DNA from: Alviniconcha marisindica
Taxonomy: Eukaryota > Mollusca > Gastropoda > Provannidae
Reading direction: 5' to 3'
Length of the DNA: 64,000 bases
Assembly (NCBI GenBank): GCA_018857735.1
Contig: JABMCL010000316.1
Coordinates: 147,501-211,500 of the forward strand
In this document: positions 60,917 through 64,000 of the stretch, piece by piece
Numbering within the stretch: position 1 is the first letter of the stretch
Layout of the letters: each line of letters begins with the position of its first letter
Notes under the pieces: model-generated
What the model saw: only the letters and a program-made list of their open reading frames with translations
Told to the model about the DNA's origin: nothing
Database searches by the model: none
Program-made: the position numbers and the translations under genes

Positions 60917-60954
<38 letters not shown>

Positions 60955-62107
60955 ACCCCACACTCCTCTTCCTTTTTGAACCCAACAGCCGTTTCTCCCC
61001 TTGCCCACTCTTTGGGCTTTCTCCCCTCTTCCCACCCCCATTTCCTGTGAAGTGGCGTTGGGGGTGGGGATGTTATTGCAAACACTGCCTGTCTTGTTTT
61101 GAGGGTAGTTGAGCAGTTTGTATTGCTGCTGCCGTCACGACTGTGATGTTGTTATCCTTTGCTTACTGCCGTCACGACTGTGATGTTGTTATCATTTGCT
61201 CACTGCCGTCACGACTGTGATGTTGTTATCCTTTGCTCACTGCCGTCACGACTGTGATGTTGTTATCCTTTGCTCACAGCCGTCACGACTGTGATATTGT
61301 TATACTTTGCTCACTGCCGTCACGACTGTGATGTTGTTATCCTTTGCTCACTGCTGTCATGACTGTGATGTTGTCCTTTGCTTCACTGCTGTCACGACTG
61401 TGATGTTGTTATCCTCTGCCTCACTGCTGTCACAACTGTGACATTGTCCTTTGCTTCACTGCTGTCATGACTGTGATGTTATCCTTTGCTCACTGCTGTC
61501 ATAACTGTGACATTGTCCTTTGTTCACTGCTGTCACAGCTGTGACATTGTCCTTTGCTTCACTGCTGTCGCGGCTGTGACATTGTCCTTTGCTTCACTGC
61601 TGTCCTGACTGGGTCATTGTCCTTTGCTTCACTGCTGTCCTGACTGTGACATTGTCCTTTGCTTCACTGCTGTCATGGCTGTGACATTGTCCTTTGCTTC
61701 ACTGCTGTCATGGCTGTGACATTGTCCTTTGCTTCACTGCTGTCATGACTGTGACATTGTCCTTTGCTTCACTGCTGTCATGACTGTGACATTGTCCTTT
61801 GCTTCACTGCTGTCATGACTGTGACATTGTCCTTTGCTTCACTGCTGTCATGACTGTGACATTGTCCTTTGCTTCACTGCTGTCACAACTGTGACATTGT
61901 CCTTTGCTTCACTGCTGTCGTGACTGTAATGTTGTTATCCTTTGCTTCACTGCTGTCACAACTGTAATGTTGTTATCCTTTGCTTCACTGTAGGGTGTCA
62001 TCCAAGGAGATGAGGACCTGGACTTGCTGGGCCCGGAGTTCCGTGAAGCCTACACACGTCGCAAGATCGATCCCTTTGATGAAAATGCCTGGGACCAGGC
62101 GCGGTAG
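46027..62107 (+). CDS. MNS1: MNS1 (meiosis-specific nuclear structural protein 1), nine exons, N-terminal exon not located
   Basis: Joining 46027-46242, 47179-47306, 48548-48650, 50091-50320, 53840-54056, 55207-55314, 56177-56299, 59991-60251 and 61994-62107 gives 499 codons ending in TAG, with compatible phases throughout. The product is an almost continuous Glu/Arg/Lys/Gln-rich coiled coil. Diagnostic blocks are LKDEKMRQQ-like (TKDEKMRQQIRET), ELRELEAKLKAAYTNKERAA, EKLMIDEIVRKIYEEDQ, MLAKFAEDDRIEQMNAQK and LLKEHATRLLGYLPKGV. Known biology: MNS1 lies inside axonemal doublet microtubules, is linked to outer dynein arm docking, and its loss causes laterality defects and male infertility in mammals. 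Human MNS1 is about 495 aa, so only about 25-40 N-terminal residues should be missing upstream of 46027. The introns hold mostly private minisatellites. Expression is probably in ciliated cells and sperm (inference from family). Confidence 0.95.
46335..46590. repeat. 39-bp minisatellite in an MNS1 intron
   Basis: ttgtcataatcaggatgtaa plus cgtgaaactctgctctttc, about six copies; 39 is a multiple of 3. Confidence 0.96.
46590..46800. repeat. 21-bp minisatellite in an MNS1 intron
   Basis: ggtctttgttatcataacgt recurs about nine times, with gtggccataacg variants. The unit shares cataat and ggtctt with the preceding 39-bp family. Confidence 0.93.
46868..47000. repeat. Two adjacent (TG)n microsatellites
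   Basis: About 27 and 29 TG units separated by catgcatacatgtgcattt. Confidence 0.97.
47179..47306 (+). CDS. MNS1: MNS1 exon
   Basis: It encodes AERDRLVREQQLAQEESLSR, then ELERRRLEQTKDEKMRQQ and IRET. The acceptor is atgtgcag (AG 47177-47178). The donor is AACGAG/GTCAGT at 47307 (phase 2); the split codon AG/T becomes Ser. The following 35-bp array repeats this very donor sequence. Confidence 0.93.
47300..47875. repeat. 35-bp minisatellite starting at an MNS1 donor site
   Basis: The unit contains ataaggggtcagtgtgcagt and gctagtgtcacagcc, about 16 copies. The first unit begins in the last bases of the exon: the donor is ACGAGGTCAGTATGCAGC and the next units read AAGAGGTCAGTA and AAGGGGTCAGTATGCAGC. 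Every unit therefore carries a copy of the donor core GGTCAGT. Confidence 0.95.
47880..48190. other. Unique MNS1 intron sequence
   Basis: Nothing recognised. Confidence 0.5.
48205..48335. repeat. (TG)n/(TGAG)n microsatellite
   Basis: Alternating TG and TGAG blocks, ending in gtgcgtgcgtgcgtgc. Confidence 0.95.
48361..48532. repeat. 27-bp minisatellite abutting an MNS1 acceptor
   Basis: cagtgttgtcagtgttgtca plus ctgaaga, about six copies, ending about 16 bp before the acceptor AG at 48546. Confidence 0.95.
48548..48650 (+). CDS. MNS1: MNS1 exon
   Basis: It encodes (S)LELRELEAKLKAAYTNKE, then RAAQLAEKDALKFDEM, very close to the human block. The acceptor is tttgcag (AG 48546-48547) and the donor ATG/GTACAG at 48651. 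A 27-bp array ends about 16 bp before the acceptor. Confidence 0.95.
48975..49295. repeat. 42-bp minisatellite with a hairpin in each unit
   Basis: Seven and a half near-identical units with ctagagaccaccacagcatc and actggtggtccgatagggac. GACCACCA and TGGTGGTC form a perfect 8-bp stem around a 9-base loop. Only one position (catc or cagc) varies between units. Confidence 0.96.
49300..50090. other. Unique MNS1 intron sequence
   Basis: It contains a short caacaacaa run near 49925. No element identified. Confidence 0.5.
50091..50320 (+). CDS. MNS1: MNS1 exon
   Basis: It encodes KRDSEIARQMKEQNDRAANA, a long Glu/Arg coiled coil, then EEFLKEKLMIDEIVRKIYEE and DQK. The IDEIVRKIYEEDQ block is diagnostic of MNS1. 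The acceptor is tcttccag (AG 50089-50090) and the donor CAGAA/GTGAGT at 50321. The GC content is clearly higher than in the flanking introns. Confidence 0.97.
50395..50580. repeat. Possible dispersed interspersed repeat
   Basis: The segment with gaatatttattgtcccagta and aagaaatttgtcttacggtg resembles widely dispersed short elements in animal genomes. This is from general memory, and there is no second copy in the window to prove it. Confidence 0.3.
50585..50690. repeat. (TG)n microsatellites
   Basis: Two TG tracts (about 50588-50612 and 50650-50687). A third starts 20 bp after the MNS1 donor at 50321. Confidence 0.95.
50812..51265. repeat. 30-bp minisatellite in an MNS1 intron
   Basis: tgtacagctggcccagcttt plus gactgggtga, 15 copies in strict 30-bp register with almost no indels. 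All frames are open on one or other strand as a result. Confidence 0.97.
51285..51572. repeat. 35-bp minisatellite
   Basis: agtgaaggctggtggtgaag plus gagtcttactcatga, about eight copies. A ctcagactga variant is seen at the first and last copies. Confidence 0.95.
51575..51895. other. Unique MNS1 intron sequence
   Basis: Nothing recognised. Confidence 0.5.
51900..53835. repeat. 43-bp minisatellite, about 42 copies, ending in an MNS1 splice acceptor
   Basis: ttgccatgatgctggctgcg plus gtgtaaaaaacccattcctg and tcg. A-run length varies (4-8). A sub-family at the exon-proximal end has ctgccg for ctgtcg. The minus strand has no stop in any frame of the unit, so very long antisense ORFs appear. The last partial unit reads ttgtcatgacgctggctgtg then gtgttgcag, and that AG is the acceptor. 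A diverged 5' edge (gttgccattttccctgatat) occurs twice at 51900-51990. Confidence 0.97.
53840..54056 (+). CDS. MNS1: MNS1 exon
   Basis: It encodes (K)ELEREMNKRKKTQQYISEF, then KAREDWKQKEREKMEEENRK and IMAFASLQKQRESEQNAQKK. Its acceptor (ggtgttgcag, AG 53838-53839) is the broken end of the 43-bp minisatellite, so the splice site is formed by the last partial repeat unit. The donor is AAAGCG/GTACAT at 54057. Confidence 0.95.
54091..54122. repeat. (TG)n microsatellite
   Basis: About 14 units just downstream of an MNS1 donor. Confidence 0.95.
54305..55200. repeat. Composite minisatellite ending at an MNS1 acceptor
   Basis: gacggaggactgttgtgcat plus gtgttgtgtgttgtgtgagt; unit 27-50 bp because the tgttg part expands and contracts. 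About 25 copies. The last copy reads gaggactgttgtgcattgcag and runs straight into the exon. Confidence 0.95.
55207..55314 (+). CDS. MNS1: MNS1 exon
   Basis: It encodes 36 residues, LSEEIARREKEREEMERVRL and DLYLEEQEEKERQKEM, matching the human LRQREDLEQVRQELYQEEQ region. The acceptor gcattgcag (AG 55205-55206) lies immediately after an array unit. The donor is ATG/GTCAGT at 55315. Both ends are phase 0. Confidence 0.92.
55600..56152. repeat. 38-bp minisatellite abutting an MNS1 acceptor
   Basis: tgaatgaaagtgacaaacac plus gcggttaatggtagtttc, about 14 copies. The gcggtta sub-family is proximal and catagtta distal. The array ends about 25 bp before the acceptor at 56176. Confidence 0.95.
56177..56299 (+). 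CDS. MNS1: MNS1 exon
   Basis: It encodes 41 residues, DEVEQRLRQRIEMQNMHAQQ and MHFKALRVQAEQEEEEEFRR plus Q. It matches the human KEEEENFRK region. The acceptor is tggcttcag (AG 56175-56176) and the donor CAG/GTGGGA at 56300. A 38-bp array ends about 25 bp upstream. Confidence 0.92.
56480..57615. repeat. 46-bp minisatellite with a roughly 105-bp higher-order unit
   Basis: gttcattgtgtgttgtctct and ggtctgtctggctgcattat. To about 57180 two unit types alternate (attgtgtgttg and attggttgttg). After that a single 46-bp type (gatctctctggcagcattgt) takes over, showing a recent homogenisation front. Confidence 0.94.
57780..58800. repeat. Minisatellite rich in donor-like motifs, about 26-36-bp unit
   Basis: gtctctgagccaggtaatgt plus caagccggtgagtgagtc. 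Nearly every unit holds CAG/GTAATG or a close variant, and many also GGTGAGTGAG, both good 5' splice-site matches. About 34 units lie in the intron between the exons ending 56299 and starting 59991. Confidence 0.94.
58845..59020 (+). mobile_element. tRNA-derived SINE
   Basis: agctgtgtggttgaatgctt resembles an A box, and gtgggttcagtccgacc is a good B box about 50 bases later. The body (gcactgacccctcaaattgc) runs to about 59000 and ends in an A-rich stretch (caaaaaaacacaaac). Confidence 0.6.
59141..59162. repeat. Poly(G) run of 22
   Basis: Uninterrupted G in the MNS1 intron. Confidence 0.97.
59165..59985. other. Unique MNS1 intron sequence
   Basis: Ends with the pyrimidine tract of the next acceptor. 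Nothing else recognised. Confidence 0.5.
59991..60251 (+). CDS. MNS1: MNS1 exon
   Basis: It encodes 87 residues beginning MLAKFAEDDRIEQMNAQKRR and MKQLEHKRAVENLLEERRAQ and ending LLKEHATRLLGYLPK. This is the best conserved part of MNS1. The acceptor is tgcctcag (AG 59989-59990) and the donor AAG/GTCAGC at 60252. Confidence 0.97.
60280..60455. repeat. Short degenerate minisatellite after an MNS1 donor
   Basis: cagtctactcagtgtcctga repeats about seven times at 18-23-bp spacing, starting about 30 bp after the donor at 60252. Confidence 0.85.
60463..60525. repeat. (TG)n microsatellite
   Basis: TG tract with gcgcgtgcatgcg interruption. Confidence 0.94.
60918..60954. repeat. Poly(C) run of about 37
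   Basis: Uninterrupted C in an MNS1 intron. Confidence 0.97.
61110..61990. repeat. 35-37-bp minisatellite running into the last MNS1 acceptor
   Basis: Two sub-families: gtcacgactgtgatgttgtt (proximal) and ttgcttcactgctgtcatga plus ctgtgacattgtcc (distal), about 25 copies. The final copy changes ttcactgctgtc to ttcactgtag and is used as the splice acceptor. Confidence 0.96.
61994..62107 (+). CDS. MNS1: MNS1 terminal exon
   Basis: It encodes GVIQGDEDLDLLGPEFREAY, then TRRKIDPFDENAWDQAR and TAG at 62105-62107. It corresponds to the human GVFKKEDDIDLLGEEFR end, with a somewhat longer tail. The acceptor ttcactgtag (AG 61992-61993) is the last, altered copy of the upstream minisatellite. Confidence 0.95.
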   Translation, partial: GVIQGDEDLDLLGPEFREAYTRRKIDPFDENAWDQAR

Positions 62108-62190
62108 AGATGTCCGCTGGGCCCTTTCCTGCCATCCCACCCTCCGTCCAGCAGACTGTTGCACCCTCAATAAAAAAGTCCAGCCTCTGA
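62108..62190 (+). terminator. MNS1: MNS1 3' UTR and polyadenylation signal
   Basis: AATAAA is at 62169-62174, 62 bases after the stop, and a GT-rich stretch (gttgtgttt) follows about 20 bases later, as expected for cleavage and polyadenylation. A second AATAAA near 62871 would be an alternative distal end. Confidence 0.75.
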
Positions 62191-62424
62191 AACAAGTTGT
62201 GTTTACTGGGTGGGTCAGGGACCTGATCTTGGTGAAGTAATAGGTTGGGTTGGAGGGCTGGCTTTGCCTTCATTACTGGAGAAAAGCGGTGTGAGAGTGG
62301 TGTCAAATCAACCTGTGGAGTTTTTATGACTGTCAATTTTAACCCTCTCTCTGCCAACACCTGAACATGAACTCCACATTGTACAGTTGTTAGATAGACA
62401 TCTGCAAGATGTGACTGGCATGAT

Positions 62425-62612
62425 ACTGTCATGCAACAGTGACCGTGAAATTTGGTCCTTTAAGTGTAAAATATTGTCATGCAACAATGACTGTGACAGT
62501 TGGTCCTTTAAGTGTAAAATATTGTCATGCAACAGTGACTGTGACAGTTGGTCCTTCAGAGGCACGCTACTGCCTTGCAACAGCGACTGTGAAGTTTGGT
62601 CGTTCAAAGGCA
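62425..62612. repeat. 48-bp tandem repeat downstream of MNS1
   Basis: gtcatgcaacagtgactgtg plus acagttggtcctttaagtgt, about four copies with the last diverged. Confidence 0.93.
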
Positions 62613-62629
62613 GTCAGCAGAGAAAGGGT

Positions 62630-63700
62630 TAAAGGGTAAGAGGACCTCCAGCGGGCGGTGTCTGTGCCCCAACCGGCTGTGAAACCGGCGTTCACCCAGC
62701 TGCCATGGGGTCACTTCTGAGCTGAAAATTTTATTGGACTGTTTTTTGTGATACACAGCTGTGCCAGTCAACTGCTCATTTCGGTTTGAATGCTGGACTG
62801 TTTTAAGTGTCCGCACTTGTGATCAGACTTGTTAATCTGTATGTTTGGTAGTCGGCAGGAAGAGTGTGGAATAAAGTTTAAAAAACATTGTAATCTCTTT
62901 ATAAATCAAATAGAAATTGTCAGTTTTGGTCATGACAGATTCACCCTGAGATCACCACGGTACTTCTAGTTGTCTTGTATTCCAGGTTCTCCTCTACCCC
63001 CCAACCTAAAATGACACAGTCAAGTGGTTGTGTATTCCATCTAAACTTAAGTAAAATGTGGGCGTTGCGCATGGCATGCAACAGTGAAAGGACTGCCATG
63101 AAAAGCACGGCAGTTCAGGACGAGGCAGACGGCCAAGGGCAGCTAGGAATGCAGAGCAACATTGATCACCATAGTTCTTCCATGAAGCCTTATCAAAGCT
63201 CACTACACCCCCCCCCCCCCCCCCATCAAATCTGTTTCCATACAAGACAATCTTCATGTGTTTCTTGCCTGGTTTGTTTCACAAGGCCCATGTCTATACA
63301 TTTGAGCAAAACAGTTGTGAAGTCCAAGTCACTAAATTGTCTCAACATTAACATTTTGTTCTTTCCACAGAGAAGCTTTGTATGTCGCTTCAGCTGAGTG
63401 CTTGTTCAGTCATTCTAAACTAGTATGTTTTTCGAAAACCTGTTACATTGTACATAATGTAAATTATGAGTATATAAAATGCAAGTGTTGCAGAATATTT
63501 CAAAGTCAGTGATGTCATGTCAGAAGAAAAAGGACTGAACAATATAACAATGATTTATGACCAATATCACTATTGTATCTTTCAGATCTCGAATGCATGG
63601 TATGCAGATTGTGAGAGAGAGCTAGAGAGAAAGAGATAATATGTGTGGGAGTACAGACATGTAGTCTGATGACATTTTCATCATGAATATAACCTTTTTA
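62630..63700. other. Downstream unique sequence
   Basis: It includes AATAAA near 62871 and a poly(C) run of 17 at 63208-63224. No gene recognised. Confidence 0.5.
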
Positions 63701-63725
63701 TCACAGTTTGTTTTCTATGTTGAAT

Positions 63726-63729
<4 letters not shown>

Positions 63730-63786
<57 letters not shown>
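63730..63786. repeat. (CA)n microsatellite
   Basis: About 28 CA units. Confidence 0.97.
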
Positions 63787-63790
<4 letters not shown>

Positions 63791-64000
63791 GGCACACACA
63801 CACCACTCATCACCTGCCCAGAACAGAGAACACACAGGCCTTGCTGTATTGTTGTTTACTGACAGCTGGCCAGGTGACTGCCACCACTTCAGCATCAAAC
63901 GTCACTTGGCACAGGCCTAATTATAGCCAAGATATTCTGGACACTTTGTCCAGCAAACTGACAACATCTGGCCCCACTGATACACAGCATCCTAGTCGTT

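Overview
This window is eukaryotic nuclear DNA. It most likely comes from a lophotrochozoan, and a gastropod-like mollusc is my best guess. The reasons are GT-AG introns, animal-specific proteins, degraded non-LTR retrotransposons, and an extreme load of minisatellites, microsatellites and poly(G)/poly(C) runs. The species is not determinable from what I see. There is no operon, CRISPR array or prokaryotic gene.

Two real protein genes can be assembled, arranged head to head. On the minus strand, six coding exons between 33065 and 10715 encode a complete 297-residue CHTOP (chromatin target of PRMT1, also called FOP/SRAG), an arginine-glycine-rich mRNA-export factor. Every exon boundary keeps the reading frame with GT/AG sites. 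On the plus strand, nine exons between 46027 and 62107 encode 499 residues of MNS1 (meiosis-specific nuclear structural protein 1), a coiled-coil protein of ciliary and flagellar axonemes. Only the first few tens of N-terminal codons were not located. A possible first exon, with ATG placed directly on a GTGAGT donor, lies near 38.6 kb.

Layout. 1-6.7 kb: back-to-back minisatellites and microsatellites, no gene. 6.7-10.7 kb: sequence downstream of the CHTOP stop, including 53-bp and 48-bp arrays. 10.7-33.1 kb: CHTOP; its introns hold about 14 private minisatellites, a LINE reverse-transcriptase remnant (13.9-15.35 kb), a TTAA-flanked MITE (21.65-22.32 kb) and an RNase H remnant (31.0-31.4 kb). 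33.1-46 kb: intergenic or first-intron DNA with two more MITE copies in inverted orientation, a 5S-rRNA-like SINE between them, a foldback element (37.19-37.77 kb), inverted LINE 3' ends (39.9-41.4 kb), a 2.6-kb array of 38-bp hairpin-forming units (41.4-44.0 kb) and a third LINE end (44.5-45.2 kb). 46-62.1 kb: MNS1, with a different minisatellite in nearly every intron. 62.1-64 kb: downstream sequence with one small array.

The most interesting pattern is where the arrays sit. By hand count about 24-25 kb of the 64 kb is minisatellite, almost every array has its own unit, and many end exactly at exon borders. In MNS1 five of the eight mapped intron acceptors have an array ending within about 30 bp. 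In several cases the unit appears to copy the splice junction itself (donor at 47307; acceptors at 53839, 55206 and 61993). This suggests splice-junction-seeded tandem expansion that produces arrays of decoy splice sites. The two genes have no obvious functional link; one acts in nuclear mRNA export and the other in the axoneme.
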